Assembly: GCF_025961475.1 (NCBI RefSeq)
Contig: NZ_JAOQNS010000012.1
Coordinates: forward strand, 1 to 64,000
Reading direction: 5' to 3'
From: Rhodobium gokarnense
GTDB lineage: Bacteria > Pseudomonadota > Alphaproteobacteria > Rhizobiales > Rhodobiaceae
Length of the DNA stretch: 64,000 nt
Of this stretch, positions 19,834 to 29,557 are shown piece after piece. Within the stretch, counting starts at the first letter, position 1. Every line of letters begins with the position of its first letter. The notes beneath the pieces are model-generated. The model had not been told where the DNA came from. It was given only the letters and a program-made list of their open reading frames with translations, and made no database searches. Both the position numbers and the translations under genes were made by a program.

Positions 19834-20571
19834 ATGACACGGCAATATATCGACAATCCGCAATTCTACCTGACGGCGCCGTCTCCCTGCCCCTATCTGC
19901 GGGGGCGCCAGGAGCGCAAGGTGTTTACCCACCTCGTCGGCGCCCGGGCTTCCACGCTCAATGACATCCTCACCCAGGGCGGGTTCCGGCGCTCCCAGAA
20001 CATTGCCTACCGGCCGGCCTGCGAGGGCTGCCGGGCCTGTGTCTCCGTGCGTGTCGACACAGAACACTTCGAGGACAGCCGCTCGTTCCGGCGCATCCGC
20101 AACCGCAACGCCGACCTGATCGGCCGCGAGGGCGGACCAAAGCCGTCTTCCGAGCAGTACTCCCTGTTCCGCAGCTATCTGGATGCGCGCCACGCCGACG
20201 GCGGCATGGCCGACATGACCGTGCTCGACTACGCCATGATGGTCGAGGACACCCATGTGGACACCATGGTCATCGAATACCGCCTGCGCGGCCCCGACAG
20301 CGGCATCACGGAGGCCGGCGACGGCCCGCTGGTGGCGACCGCCCTCACCGATGTGCTCTCCGACGGCCTGTCCATGGTCTATTCCTTCTTCGACACGGAG
20401 ATGCCCGACCGCAGCCTCGGCACCCACATGATCCTCGACCACATCGCCCGGGCGCGGGCGCGGGGCCTTCCTTACGTCTATCTCGGCTACTGGGTCGATG
20501 GCTCGCCGAAGATGGACTACAAGACGCGCTTCCAGCCCCAGGAAAAGCTCGGCCCGCACGGCTGGGAATAG
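19834..20571 (+). CDS. bpt: Aspartate/glutamate leucyltransferase (N-degron)
   Basis: 245 residues. It transfers leucine from tRNA to N-terminal Asp or Glu, marking proteins for ClpAP. The conserved N-terminal cysteine cluster [16 protein letters not shown] (about 19-34) and [16 protein letters not shown] (about 61-76) are present, as is the C-terminal [19 protein letters not shown]. The arginyl-transferase-like fold is shared with eukaryotic Ate1, and Ate-type specificity cannot be fully excluded. The ATG at 19834 overlaps nothing; a longer frame starts within the permease gene. Confidence 0.92.
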   Translation: MTRQYIDNPQFYLTAPSPCPYLRGRQERKVFTHLVGARASTLNDILTQGGFRRSQNIAYRPACEGCRACVSVRVDTEHFEDSRSFRRIRNRNADLIGREGGPKPSSEQYSLFRSYLDARHADGGMADMTVLDYAMMVEDTHVDTMVIEYRLRGPDSGITEAGDGPLVATALTDVLSDGLSMVYSFFDTEMPDRSLGTHMILDHIARARARGLPYVYLGYWVDGSPKMDYKTRFQPQEKLGPHGWE

Positions 20572-20659
20572 TCCGCGGCTGTGTCCCTGCCCAGCCGGCA
20601 CGGAACTTGCTAACCCGCATCCTCGACGAGAAAACCGTTTCAAAAGGATGCGCGAAACG

Positions 20660-21799
20660 ATGGCCGATGTTGTCATTGTCGGCGCCGGCGTCTGTGGCAC
20701 GCTGACGGCGGCGCTGCTCTCCCGCCAGGGCATCGATGTCACCCTGATCGACGCGCGGCACCCCTGCCCGCCGACCTTCAAATGCGAGTTCGTCGGCGTG
20801 GACCAGGCCGAGCGACTGAAGCGGCTCGGGTTCCTCGACCTTGTTGCCGCGCACTCAACGCCGATCACGCGCGTCACCGACGCCTGGATGGGCACGGCCG
20901 TCAGCACCGGGCCGACCGAGCACTACGGCATCCTCTACCACGACCTCGTAAATCTTCTGCGCGGCGCCCTGCCGGAGGCGATCGACTTCCGCACCGCACG
21001 GGTCACCTCGATCGCGACCGGCGAGGACGGACCCATGGTCGAACTGGATCAGGGCGAGACACTTCGGCCAAAGCTCGTGGTCCTGACCACCGGCCATGCC
21101 CCAAAACTCCTCACCCGTCTCGGCCTCACCCGCAACATAATCAGCCCGTCGCACAGCGTCTCGCTCGGCATGACCATCGAGGCGACGGAGGCCGACGGCT
21201 TTTCGTTCCAGGACATGACCTATTGGGGCGACCGCGAGGACTCCGACATCGCGCTTGCCACCTTCTTTCCGGTCGCGGAAGGCATGCGCCTCAACATCTT
21301 CGCCTACTGGACCGGCGACGACCCGCGCATCGCGGAAATCGCTAATGCCCCGGCCGAAACCCTCTTCCGCCTGATGCCCGGCCTCAAACGGGTCACCGGC
21401 GACTTCCGCGTCCGCGGCCGGATCGACCGCTTCGCCCTCAACCTCTACCGCACCGAAGGGCCGGCCCTCCCCGGCATCGTGCTGACCGGCGACGCCTATT
21501 CCGCCGTCTGTCCGACCACCGGCACAGGCCTTACCAAGGTGCTCAACGACGTGGAGATCCTGACCGGCACCTACGCGCCGCAATGGCTGAAAGCCGGCAC
21601 CATCTCGGCCGCGGACGTCGCCCGCTTCTACGGCGACGACCGAAAGCGAGAGGTCGATGCGGAAACCGCCGCCCTCACCATGCGCATGCGCCGGACCGCC
21701 AAGGACACCGCCCTCAAATGGCGCCTGAGGCGCACCGCACGGCGGCTCAAGCGGCGGGTCTGGAAAGAAGCAGCGACGAGGCTGAAGCGCGCAGCGTGA
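20660..21799 (+). CDS. FAD-dependent oxidoreductase
   Basis: 379 residues. The N-terminal dinucleotide motif VIVGAGVCGTLTAALLSRQG (about 4-23) and the GD motif VLTGDAYSAVCPTTGTGLTK (about 275-294) identify a flavoprotein of the p-hydroxybenzoate hydroxylase / geranylgeranyl reductase type. The C-terminus is strongly basic (about 340-379) and could be an amphipathic membrane or nucleic-acid contact. The substrate is unknown. ATG 20660 is chosen; 20648 is possible but directly abuts the AAAAGG box. Confidence 0.85.
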   Translation: MADVVIVGAGVCGTLTAALLSRQGIDVTLIDARHPCPPTFKCEFVGVDQAERLKRLGFLDLVAAHSTPITRVTDAWMGTAVSTGPTEHYGILYHDLVNLLRGALPEAIDFRTARVTSIATGEDGPMVELDQGETLRPKLVVLTTGHAPKLLTRLGLTRNIISPSHSVSLGMTIEATEADGFSFQDMTYWGDREDSDIALATFFPVAEGMRLNIFAYWTGDDPRIAEIANAPAETLFRLMPGLKRVTGDFRVRGRIDRFALNLYRTEGPALPGIVLTGDAYSAVCPTTGTGLTKVLNDVEILTGTYAPQWLKAGTISAADVARFYGDDRKREVDAETAALTMRMRRTAKDTALKWRLRRTARRLKRRVWKEAATRLKRAA

Positions 21800-21813
21800 G
21801 GCCCGGCATATCA

Positions 21814-21838
21814 GGAACGATCGCCGGTGACGGGCGTG
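21814..21838 (+). promoter_or_regulatory. Near match to EcfG promoter upstream of selO
   Basis: GGAAC, a 16-base spacer and CGTG match eight of nine consensus bases, about 80 bases upstream of the SelO start. It is listed because SelO has a reported role in oxidative stress, but a chance match is likely. Confidence 0.25.
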
Positions 21839-21916
21839 CTCGCGCAATTCTTCCCGGCACCCGCCCCGATCGCACCTGTCATTGCCTCGGCAAGACCCTA
21901 GAATCCCGGAAGCCGC

Positions 21917-23428
21917 GTGCCCGTCGGTGGCGCCTCACATTCACCTTGCCGGGATACCGTCTTGCTTCCCTTCCAAAACACCTATTCCGAACTCCCCGAC
22001 CGCTTCTTTGCCCGCATGGAGCCGTCGCCGGTCAAAGCGCCGGCGCTGATCCGGCTGAATGAGGGTTTGGCCGAGGCCCTCGGGCTCGACCCGGTCGTGC
22101 TGTCCTCGCCCGAGGGCGTCGACATGCTGTCCGGCAATCGCTTTCCGGAAACGGCCGATCCGATCGCCCTGGCCTATGCCGGCCACCAGTTCGGCAATTT
22201 CGTGCCGCAGCTCGGCGACGGGCGGGCCGTGCTCGTCGGCGAAGTGGTGGACCCGGAGGGCATTCGCTTCGATCTGCACCTCAAGGGCTCGGGCCGAACC
22301 CCGTTTTCGCGCGGCGGCGACGGGCGCGCCGCGGTCGGACCGGTGCTCCGCGAATATATCGTCGCCGAGGCGATGCACGCGCTCGGGATCCCGACGACGC
22401 GAGCGCTCGCGGCCGTCAGTACCGGCGAGCCGGTCTATCGCGAGGCGCGGCTGCCCGGCGCGGTGCTTGCGCGCGTGGCCTTGAGCCACGTGCGCGTCGG
22501 CACCTTCCAGTATTTCGCCGCGCGCGAGGACGTCGACGCCATCGCCCGGCTCGGCCGGCACGTCATCGACCGACTGTATCCGGAACTGGCCGCAGCGGAA
22601 CGGCCTGCCCTCGCCCTGCTTGAGGCCGTCGTCGCGCGCCAGGCCCGGCTGATCGCCCGGTGGATGTCCGTCGGCTTCATCCATGGCGTCATGAACACCG
22701 ACAACATGGCGATCTCGGGCGAGACCATCGATTTCGGTCCCTGCGCCTTCATGGATTTCTATCATCCCGGCCGGGTCTACAGCTCCATCGACCATTACGG
22801 CCGCTACGCCTTCGGCAACCAGCCGGCCATGGCGCAATGGAACCTGGCGCAATTCGCCCAGTGCGTGCTTCCGCTGATCGACCGGGACTTGGAGGCGGCC
22901 GTCGTGCCGGCGCAAGCGGCCATCGACGCCTTCCCGGCGCTGTTCGAGCGGGAAAAGCTGGAGGTCTTTGCCGCGAAGCTCGGCTTTTCCGGGCCGCGCC
23001 AGGGCGACGGGGAGCTGTTGCAGGAACTGCTTGAGGCGATGTCGCGAAACGAGGCGGACTTCACCCTAACCTTCCGCCGGCTTGCCCAAAGCCTTGAAGC
23101 GGATACGGATCGCGGATCGCGGTCGCTCTTCGTCGATCCGACCGAGTTCGACCGCTGGGCGGGGAAATGGCGGGCGCGGCTCGACGAAGAAGGCGTTCCC
23201 CTCTCCGAGATCGCCGCGCGGCTCAACGCCGCCAACCCGATCTACATTCCGCGCAACCACATGGTCGAGGAGGCGCTTCACGCCGCCGTCGACCGCGACG
23301 ACATGCAGCCCTTCGAGACGCTGCTCAAGGTGCTGGCCGATCCCTTCACCGAGCGGGAGGGGCTGGAGCGTTTTTCGCTGCCGCCGGAGCCGGGCGAGGA
23401 AGTCCGCCAGACCTTTTGCGGAACTTGA
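21917..23428 (+). CDS. selO: Protein adenylyltransferase SelO
   Basis: 503 residues. SelO is a pseudokinase-fold enzyme that transfers AMP to Ser, Thr or Tyr of target proteins. Landmarks are QLGDGRAVLVGEVVDPEG (about 96-113), LKGSGRTPFSRGGDGRAAVG (about 122-141), and the catalytic/metal segment HGVMNTDNMAISGETIDFGP (about 257-276). It ends TFCGT, the position where selenoprotein forms carry selenocysteine; here it is cysteine. The start is a GTG at 21917, and no better ATG precedes the first conserved block. It converges with parC across an intergenic repeat. Confidence 0.93.
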   Translation: MPVGGASHSPCRDTVLLPFQNTYSELPDRFFARMEPSPVKAPALIRLNEGLAEALGLDPVVLSSPEGVDMLSGNRFPETADPIALAYAGHQFGNFVPQLGDGRAVLVGEVVDPEGIRFDLHLKGSGRTPFSRGGDGRAAVGPVLREYIVAEAMHALGIPTTRALAAVSTGEPVYREARLPGAVLARVALSHVRVGTFQYFAAREDVDAIARLGRHVIDRLYPELAAAERPALALLEAVVARQARLIARWMSVGFIHGVMNTDNMAISGETIDFGPCAFMDFYHPGRVYSSIDHYGRYAFGNQPAMAQWNLAQFAQCVLPLIDRDLEAAVVPAQAAIDAFPALFEREKLEVFAAKLGFSGPRQGDGELLQELLEAMSRNEADFTLTFRRLAQSLEADTDRGSRSLFVDPTEFDRWAGKWRARLDEEGVPLSEIAARLNAANPIYIPRNHMVEEALHAAVDRDDMQPFETLLKVLADPFTEREGLERFSLPPEPGEEVRQTFCGT

Positions 23429-23503
23429 TGCTGGACAGGCATTGACCGGGGCGCCGGATTGCGCGGCAAAGCCCTCCTTGCCATGTCCTCCGCGCCTGCC
23501 AAT

Positions 23504-23526
23504 CAACGTTCTTTTCGGGAACGTTG
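23504..23526. other. Perfect 8-bp inverted repeat after selO
   Basis: CAACGTTC and GAACGTTG are separated by seven bases, 76 bases past the selO stop. There is no downstream T run, so a protein site or a Rho-type end structure is as likely as an intrinsic terminator. Confidence 0.4.
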
Positions 23527-23553
23527 CTCGGGTACCTTTCCGCATACTCTGAC

Positions 23554-23719
23554 GTCACCCCGGGCTTGACCCGGGGCCTATTGCCCGCATCGACACTGTA
23601 GCCCGTCACGGCTCTTGGCACGGCATCGATCGAGGGGCTTTCCGCAACCAGCACCCGGCATACCGTGGCGACATGGGCATTGGATACCGGGTCTGCGCTG
23701 CGCTCCGCCCGGCATGACG
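23554..23719 (+). repeat. Composite dispersed repeat, copy 1
   Basis: About 166 bases between convergent selO and parC. The left end is GTCACCCCGGGCTTGACCC, a 7-base stem CCCCGGG/CCCGGGG with a 5-base loop, then CCTATTGCCC. The right end is ATTGGATACCGGGTC followed by an imperfect hairpin and GCATGACG. It shares ends and parts of the interior with copies at 26.2 kb (inverted) and 48.4 kb. No coding capacity. Confidence 0.75.
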
Positions 23720-23775
23720 CAGGAGAGGGGCGGGACCGGGGAGAAAACCCTGCGGTCCGAACGCCAGAAACGCCT

Positions 23776-26043
23776 CTAAAGCCCCTCATCCCCGAACCGG
23801 TTCCCGCGCGGAAAACCCGTCGGGGCGATGCGGCCGGCCTGGGCGCGTTCGCCGCGCCATTCGGCGAGTTCGTCGAGGCTTCTTGTGTGGGTGCGCCCCG
23901 CGGAGTCCGACCAGGTGAGGCCCGCGTCGCCGGAGAACACGCGCACATCCGATATGCCGCCGTCCTTGTAGCGCTGCAGGCGGACGCCGCGGCCGCGACC
24001 CATTTCCGGAACCTGTTCCAGCGGAAAGATCAGGAGTTTTCTGTTCTGGCCGACGACGGCGACCGTGTCGCCCGAGGCGCCGTCGCGCGACAGCGGGCGG
24101 CAGATTTTCGCTTCGTCCGTCCCGGTGACGGTCAGGACCTGCTTGCCCTTTCGCGTGCTCGCGATGACGTCGTCCTCCGGCACGACGAAGCCGCGCCCGT
24201 CCGTCGCCGCGACCAGCAGCTTGCGGCCCGGGCGGTGAACAAAGACGGCGACGACGTCCTGGTCCTGGTCCATGTCGACCATGATTCGCACCGGCTCGCC
24301 ATGGCCGCGCCCGCCGGGCAGGCGGTCGGCCGACAGCGTGTAGAAGCGCCCGCCCGTGGAAAAGACGAGGATCTTGTCGGTTGTCTCGGCCGGAAAAGCG
24401 TGGCCCAGCTTGTCGCCCTGCTTGAAGGCGAGGCTGGAAAGGTCCTGGCCGTGGCCCTTCAGGGCGCGGATCCAGCCCTTTTCGGAAATGACGACGGTGA
24501 TCGGCTCGCGCTCGATCATCGCCTCCTTGATGTCGGCGTCCTGGTGCTCCGGCGCCTCGCCGAAATCCGTGCGGCGCTTGCCGAGGTCCGTGTTCTGGCC
24601 GTAGGCCTTGGCGATCTCGGTCAGCTCGTCGGAAATCTTCTTCCACTGGGCGTCCTCGGAGCCGAGCAGCGCCTCGATCTCGGCCTTTTCCGCCGTCAGC
24701 GCCTCGTGTTCCTTGCGGATTTCCAGCTCTTCGAGCTTGCGCAACGCGCGCAGCCGCATGTTGAGGATCGCTTCGGCTTGGACGTCGGTCAGCTCGAAGG
24801 TGCGCATCAGCTCCTTCTTCGGCTCGTCCTCCTCGCGGATGATACGGATGACCTCGTCGAGATTGAGATAGGCGATGAGGTAGCCGCCGAGGACCTCCAG
24901 CCGGTGCTCGATCTTGCCGAGCCTGTGGCGCGCGCGGCGGACCAGCACTTCCTGGCGATGTTCGAGCCATTGCTGCAACACATCGCGGAGGCCCAGGACG
25001 TTCGGCACCTGGCCGCGGGACAGGACGTTCATGTTGAGCGGAACGCGGCTTTCCAGGTCGGTCAGCTTGAAGAGGGACTCCATCATCAGGGCGGGATCGA
25101 CCGTGCGCGCCCTTGGCTCCAGCACGATGCGCACGTCCTCGGCCGACTCGTCGCGGATATCGGCGAGCAGCGGCAGGCGCCGGGCTTGCAGCAGTTCAGC
25201 GATCTTTTCGATCAGCCGCGCCTTTTGCACCTGATAGGGGATCTCGGTGACGACGATGACCCAGGTGCCGCGCTTCTGGTCTTCCTGGTGCCAGCGGGAC
25301 CGCACGCGGAACCCGCCACGGCCGGTGGTGTAGGCCTCGACGATGCTCTCGCGGCTGTCGACGATGATGCCGCCGGTCGGGAAATCGGGGCCCGGCACAT
25401 AGTCGACCAGCTTGTCGATGGTGGCGTTCGGGTGCTTGATCAGGTGGCGCGCGGCGATGCACAGCTCGGCCGCGTTGTGCGGCGGGATGGAGGTCGCCAT
25501 GCCGACGGCGATGCCGGCCGAACCGTTGGCGAGGAGGTTCGGAAAACCGCCCGGCAGGACGATCGGCTCCCTGTCCTCGCCGTCATAGGTCTCGCGGAAG
25601 TCGACCGCGTCCTCGTCGATGCCGTCGAGCAGGCGATGGGCGATCTCGGTCAGCCGCGCCTCGGTGTAGCGCATGGCGGCGGCGTTATCGCCGTCGATAT
25701 TGCCGAAATTGCCCTGGCCCTCGACCAGCGGATAGCGGACGGAAAAATCCTGGGCGAGGCGCACCATGGCGTCGTAGATCGCCTGGTCGCCATGCGGGTG
25801 GAACTTACCCATGACGTCGCCGACGACGCGGGCGCACTTCTTGAAGCCGGCGCCGGGGTCGAGCTTCAACAGCCGCATGGCATAGAGCAGCCGCCGGTGG
25901 ACCGGCTTCAGCCCGTCGCGCACATCCGGCAGGGCGCGGTGCATGATCGTGGAGAGCGCATAGGCCAAATAGCGCTCTTCCAGCGCCTCGCGCAGATTGA
26001 CGCTCTCAACCCCGCCGGACGGGGGAATCACCTCGTTTCCCAT
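23776..26043 (-). CDS. parC: DNA topoisomerase IV subunit A
   Basis: 755 residues. ParC is the cleaving subunit that decatenates daughter chromosomes with ParE. The catalytic tyrosine is Tyr126 in [11 protein letters not shown]. The N-terminal [20 protein letters not shown] and the quinolone-site region [15 protein letters not shown] (79-93) are intact; the residue in the E. coli Ser80 position is Gln87, as I recall for other alphaproteobacteria. The C-terminal beta-propeller (about 500-745) is shorter than in GyrA and lacks a GyrA box, supporting ParC rather than GyrA. Confidence 0.95.
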   Translation of the reverse strand: MGNEVIPPSGGVESVNLREALEERYLAYALSTIMHRALPDVRDGLKPVHRRLLYAMRLLKLDPGAGFKKCARVVGDVMGKFHPHGDQAIYDAMVRLAQDFSVRYPLVEGQGNFGNIDGDNAAAMRYTEARLTEIAHRLLDGIDEDAVDFRETYDGEDREPIVLPGGFPNLLANGSAGIAVGMATSIPPHNAAELCIAARHLIKHPNATIDKLVDYVPGPDFPTGGIIVDSRESIVEAYTTGRGGFRVRSRWHQEDQKRGTWVIVVTEIPYQVQKARLIEKIAELLQARRLPLLADIRDESAEDVRIVLEPRARTVDPALMMESLFKLTDLESRVPLNMNVLSRGQVPNVLGLRDVLQQWLEHRQEVLVRRARHRLGKIEHRLEVLGGYLIAYLNLDEVIRIIREEDEPKKELMRTFELTDVQAEAILNMRLRALRKLEELEIRKEHEALTAEKAEIEALLGSEDAQWKKISDELTEIAKAYGQNTDLGKRRTDFGEAPEHQDADIKEAMIEREPITVVISEKGWIRALKGHGQDLSSLAFKQGDKLGHAFPAETTDKILVFSTGGRFYTLSADRLPGGRGHGEPVRIMVDMDQDQDVVAVFVHRPGRKLLVAATDGRGFVVPEDDVIASTRKGKQVLTVTGTDEAKICRPLSRDGASGDTVAVVGQNRKLLIFPLEQVPEMGRGRGVRLQRYKDGGISDVRVFSGDAGLTWSDSAGRTHTRSLDELAEWRGERAQAGRIAPTGFPRGNRFGDEGL

Positions 26044-26198
26044 GGGATTTCAGTACCGGCGGGGACGGCGGCTGGCAAGGGAGTTGACCGCGTAGCGGCC
26101 CCGATTTCCAAGGATTCCGGCGTGCGCATCGTAGCTACCACGCTCTCGGTTTTTCGGAAGCGACGTTGCGATGCTTCCGGGCGCACCACCTTCTCCCC

Positions 26199-26367
26199 GT
26201 CATCCCGGCCGTAGCGTAGCGGAGAGCCGGGATCCATTGCCCCTTTCCACACGGTATACCGCACCGACCGGGGGGCGGCCTGGGCTCTTGGCAACCGCTT
26301 TATCCTACCAACCAACGACATACCGCTTTGAGACGGGCAATAGGCCCCGGATCAAGTCCGGGGTGAC
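26199..26367 (-). repeat. Composite dispersed repeat, copy 2 (inverted)
   Basis: About 169 bases in the parC-proline dehydrogenase gap. It starts CGTCATCCCGGCC and ends CCCCGGATCAAGTCCGGGG followed by TGAC, so it is reversed relative to the copies at 23.6 and 48.4 kb. Its interior (GGTATACCG and GGTATGTCGTTGG on the minus strand) matches the interior of those copies. The rest of the 26044-26486 gap shows no gene. Confidence 0.75.
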
Positions 26368-26486
26368 GGCAATCTTCCCGGCTTGCGGGAGTGTTCCTTT
26401 CTCGCAGACGTCGAAAAAGAAACGCAATCGTGAGGTTCGGAGAGTTGCCAGTGGTGGGCGCCCAACGGAAGCCGGCGCGACGTGTC

Positions 26487-27440
26487 CTACCCGCTGACGA
26501 CCGACCTCACCAGCAGCGGCAAACTCGCGGGGTTTTCGCCGATGCGGCGGATGCCGTAGGGCCACCAGTCGCGGCCGAAGGGGGTGTAGAGGCGGATGCG
26601 GTGGCCGCTTGCGGCGAGGGTTTCGGCGAGCTTGGTTCTCACGCCGAAGAGCATTTCGAATTCGTAGGCGTCGAGGGCCCAGCCGTTGGCCTCGGCGCGT
26701 TCGATGGCGTAGGCCTGCAGGCGGTCGTCGTGGGTCGCGATGACGGGATAGAAGCCGCGGTCGCGGGCTTTTTCCGACAGCATGAGGTCGATGAGCCGGC
26801 GCGAGTTCTCCTTGATGGCGGCGTTGCCGACATGGGCGATCTCGGGGCCGGCGACGAAGGCGCCCTTGACGAGGCGGACCATGCCGCCCGGCCGGATGCG
26901 GGCTGCAAGGTCCGCTTCGGTGCGCTTCAGATAGGCCTGCATGGTGACGGCGACGGGGACGCCGTCTGCGGCGAGGTCGTCGTGGAGGGCGAGCGTGGCG
27001 TCGACTGTTGTGTGGTCTTCCATGTCGAGCATCAGGCAATGGCGGCCGGGGCCGCGGGCGGCGTTTGCCAGCGCCTTGCCGATAACGCGCGCGTTCTCCG
27101 TCATCAGGTCGGACGACACGCCGAGGCCGATCTGGGTCGGATCGACGGAGACGTGGATATCGAGGCCGGCCTCCGAAAGCGCCTTGATCGCAGAGAGCTT
27201 TTCGCGGACCGCCTCGTCGATGCCCTCGCGGGTCTCGACATATTCGCCGAGATAGAACAGGGAGACGGAGATGCCCTTTGCGGCAAGGTCTCGGGCGGTG
27301 GCGACGGCATCTTTGGCCGTACCGCCCGCCACATAGCGCTGCATCATGGCGGCGGCCGTGCGGTTCTTCTGGATCCAGCCCTTCAGCGAAGAGGAGCGCG
27401 CAAGGCCGATCATTGCCGACTGCCACAGACGTCTCAGCAT
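26487..27440 (-). CDS. Proline dehydrogenase (monofunctional)
   Basis: 317 residues. This FAD enzyme oxidises proline to pyrroline-5-carboxylate and passes electrons to quinone. Family hallmarks are QKNRTAAAMMQRYVAG near residue 24, VKGAFVAGPEIAH near 190 (the flavin-contacting arginine/lysine region), EFEMLFGVR near 265, and the C-terminal YTPFGRDWWPYGIRRIGENP. It is a short stand-alone enzyme, not the large PutA fusion common in Rhizobiales, and no P5C dehydrogenase gene is adjacent. The ATG at 27440 is the only good start. Confidence 0.93.
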   Translation of the reverse strand: MLRRLWQSAMIGLARSSSLKGWIQKNRTAAAMMQRYVAGGTAKDAVATARDLAAKGISVSLFYLGEYVETREGIDEAVREKLSAIKALSEAGLDIHVSVDPTQIGLGVSSDLMTENARVIGKALANAARGPGRHCLMLDMEDHTTVDATLALHDDLAADGVPVAVTMQAYLKRTEADLAARIRPGGMVRLVKGAFVAGPEIAHVGNAAIKENSRRLIDLMLSEKARDRGFYPVIATHDDRLQAYAIERAEANGWALDAYEFEMLFGVRTKLAETLAASGHRIRLYTPFGRDWWPYGIRRIGENPASLPLLVRSVVSG

Positions 27441-27525
27441 CGAAAGAACTCCGGCTTGGGATGATTTTCGCCAAGGATTAGCAGATGGACGGGGTCAGAA
27501 GCGCGGGACACGAGCGCGCACGCCC

Positions 27526-28245
27526 TCACCCCTTCAGTTCCTCCACGATGCGGTCGCGTTCGCGCAAGGGGGGCAGGCCGCGGGGCTCGAAGATGTGGCG
27601 GGTGAGGAAGAAGCCGGTGAGTGCGAGGCCGGCGGAGATATCCGCGGCGGGCGGGCGCTCGCCGGGATCGGTCAGCAGGAAGGGCGGCAGGGCAAGGAGC
27701 TTGTCCTTGTAGGGTGCCCCCGCCTCGCGGGAGACGGCGCGGGCGGATTTCGGCGAGACGTAGACGAGGTCCTCGCGCGTGCCGGTCGCCGCGCAGGAGG
27801 AAAGGTCGAGGCCGAAGCCGAGCTCTTCCAGAAGGCGCGTTTCGAAGCGGACGAGAAGTTCGCCGGTGAGCGGGGCATCGGAGAGATGGTCGAGGATGGC
27901 GACGGCCATCAGGTGCAGGCGCTCATGCGGGTCGCGCTCGGGCAACAGGCGCAGCAGGGACGACACGGTCTGCACCACATGGACGCCGAAGGCGGTCTCC
28001 ATGACGCCGGCGGCGCGCAGTTTTACGGGCTCCACGGCATAGAGGCCGAGGTGGCTGTCGAGGCGCGCGCGCCAGGTGACCACGAGGTCGTTGCCGGGCT
28101 GCAGGGCCGCCTGCATGCGGCGCGAGCGGCCGCCGCGCACCAGCCCCAGGTGCCGGCCATGGGCGACGGTCATCATCTCCAGAATGACGCTGGTCTCGCC
28201 GTGGCGGCGCACGCCGATGACCGTTCCCTCGTCGCTCCATTCCAT
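27526..28245 (-). CDS. recO: DNA repair protein RecO
   Basis: 239 residues. RecO loads RecA onto SSB-coated DNA in the RecFOR pathway. The N-terminal OB-fold begins [20 protein letters not shown], followed by [22 protein letters not shown] and the helical C-terminal domain. The zinc-finger cysteines of many RecO proteins are mostly absent (only SSCAATGT remains), which I recall as normal in alphaproteobacteria. It ends the lepB-rnc-era-recO series but is separated from era by a 388-base repeat-containing gap. Confidence 0.92.
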   Translation of the reverse strand: MEWSDEGTVIGVRRHGETSVILEMMTVAHGRHLGLVRGGRSRRMQAALQPGNDLVVTWRARLDSHLGLYAVEPVKLRAAGVMETAFGVHVVQTVSSLLRLLPERDPHERLHLMAVAILDHLSDAPLTGELLVRFETRLLEELGFGLDLSSCAATGTREDLVYVSPKSARAVSREAGAPYKDKLLALPPFLLTDPGERPPAADISAGLALTGFFLTRHIFEPRGLPPLRERDRIVEELKG

Positions 28246-28297
28246 TTTTCTGGCACTCGTGCCCTTCTCTTCGCCCTATTTCGCGGGGCTGCCGAAA

Positions 28298-28388
28298 GGA
28301 CTGGATTGCTTCGCTGCGCTCGCAATGACGCATTACATTTTCGTCGTCATTGCGAGGAGGCCGTTAGGCCGACGCGGCAATCCAGTCC
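28298..28388. repeat. Long inverted repeat, GTCATTGCGAG family
   Basis: GGACTGGATTGC at 28298-28309 pairs with GCAATCCAGTCC at 28377-28388, and the inner arms CGCAATGACG and CGTCATTGCGAG also pair, so the whole can form one long hairpin. It lies between era and recO. The sequence belongs to the widely dispersed GTCATTGCGAG...CAATCCAG repeat type. A relative is at 48.6 kb. Confidence 0.8.
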
Positions 28389-28483
28389 GGCGGCCCGCCC
28401 GAGGGACCGTCCTGCGCGTCGTGCCGCAGCTCGCCTGCACTCCAAACCCAAAACGACCTAACCGCTTGAAATGAAACGCCCTA

Positions 28484-28514
28484 TGGATTGCCGGGTCAAG
28501 CCCGGCAATGACGC
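28484..28514. repeat. Short dispersed hairpin
   Basis: TTGCCGGGTCAAGCCCGGCAA forms a 7-8 base stem, followed by TGACG. It resembles half of the composite repeats at 23.6 and 48.4 kb. The rest of the era-recO gap (28246-28633) holds no gene. Confidence 0.65.
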
Positions 28515-28633
28515 AGAGAGTGTTTTGACCTTGTTCGTCCGACCGCCGCGAGGTCGCTCCATCAGGCTGCGACCGCGGCCCGGCGCCGTTGCGCCGCGCC
28601 CGCAATGCGCGGTGCGGGCCGTGAGCGAAAAAC

Positions 28634-29557
28634 CTACCTCGGAAACTCCAACCCCATCTCGCGGTAGCGCTCCGGGTCGTCGACCCATTTCTCGCGCACC
28701 TTGACGAACAGGAACAGGTGCACCGGCTGGCCGATCGCCTCGGCGATGTCCTCGCGGGCGGCCTTGGAGATCGCCTTGATGGTGCGGCCCTCCTTGCCGA
28801 GCAGGATCTTCTTGTGGCTGTCGCGGGCGACATAGACGGTCTGCTGGATGCGGACCGAGCCGTTGCGGAATTCCTCCCAGCTCTCGGTCTCGACCGTCGC
28901 CATATAGGGCAGTTCCTCGTGCAGGCGCAGGGTCAGCTTCTCGCGGGTGATTTCGGCCGCGAGCGAGCGCATCGGCAGGTCGGAGATCTGGTCCTCGGGA
29001 TAGTGCCACGGGCCTTCAGGCATGTTGGCGGCAAGGTATTTGCCAAGGTCCGGAACGCCGTCGCCGGTCAAGGCGGAGATCATGAACGTCTCCTCGAAGC
29101 TGCCGCGGGCATTGATGCTTTCCACAACGGCGAGGAGGTCTTCCCGGCGCATGGTGTCGATCTTGTTGAGGGCCAGCACCTTGCGGTGGGGGACGTCGGC
29201 GAGCTTGTCGAGGATGTCGCCGACCTCGTCGGTCACGCCCTTGCGCGCATCGACCACCAGCACGACGAGGTCCGCATCCATGGCGCCGCCCCAGGCGGTC
29301 GTCACCATGGCCCGGTCGAGCCGGCGCTTGGGCTGAAAAATGCCCGGCGTGTCGACGAAGACGAGTTGCGAGGCGCCTTCGATCGCGATGCCGCGGATGA
29401 TGGCGCGGGTCGTCTGGACCTTGTGGGTGACGATGGAGACCTTGGCGCCGACAAGGGCATTGAGGAGTGTCGACTTGCCGGCATTGGGCGCGCCGATCAG
29501 GGCGACGAAGCCGCAGCGCGGCGCGTCCGGCGTTGCGCCGGCTTCAGCCGCGCTCAC
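28634..29557 (-). CDS. era: GTPase Era
   Basis: 307 residues. Era binds the 3' end of 16S rRNA and checks 30S maturation. GTPase motifs: GAPNAGKS (22-29), VDTPGIF (about 70) and NKID (about 134). The C-terminal KH domain includes LLGKEGRTIKAISKAAREDI (about 245-264). The start is a GTG at 29557 whose last bases overlap the rnc stop (GTGA), a typical coupled junction, so I reject the longer frame that reads through rnc. Confidence 0.95.
   Translation of the reverse strand: MSAAEAGATPDAPRCGFVALIGAPNAGKSTLLNALVGAKVSIVTHKVQTTRAIIRGIAIEGASQLVFVDTPGIFQPKRRLDRAMVTTAWGGAMDADLVVLVVDARKGVTDEVGDILDKLADVPHRKVLALNKIDTMRREDLLAVVESINARGSFEETFMISALTGDGVPDLGKYLAANMPEGPWHYPEDQISDLPMRSLAAEITREKLTLRLHEELPYMATVETESWEEFRNGSVRIQQTVYVARDSHKKILLGKEGRTIKAISKAAREDIAEAIGQPVHLFLFVKVREKWVDDPERYREMGLEFPR

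Noticed and set aside
20602-20627. GGAAC-N17-CGAC upstream of the flavoprotein
   Set aside because: Only seven of nine consensus bases match; treated as chance.
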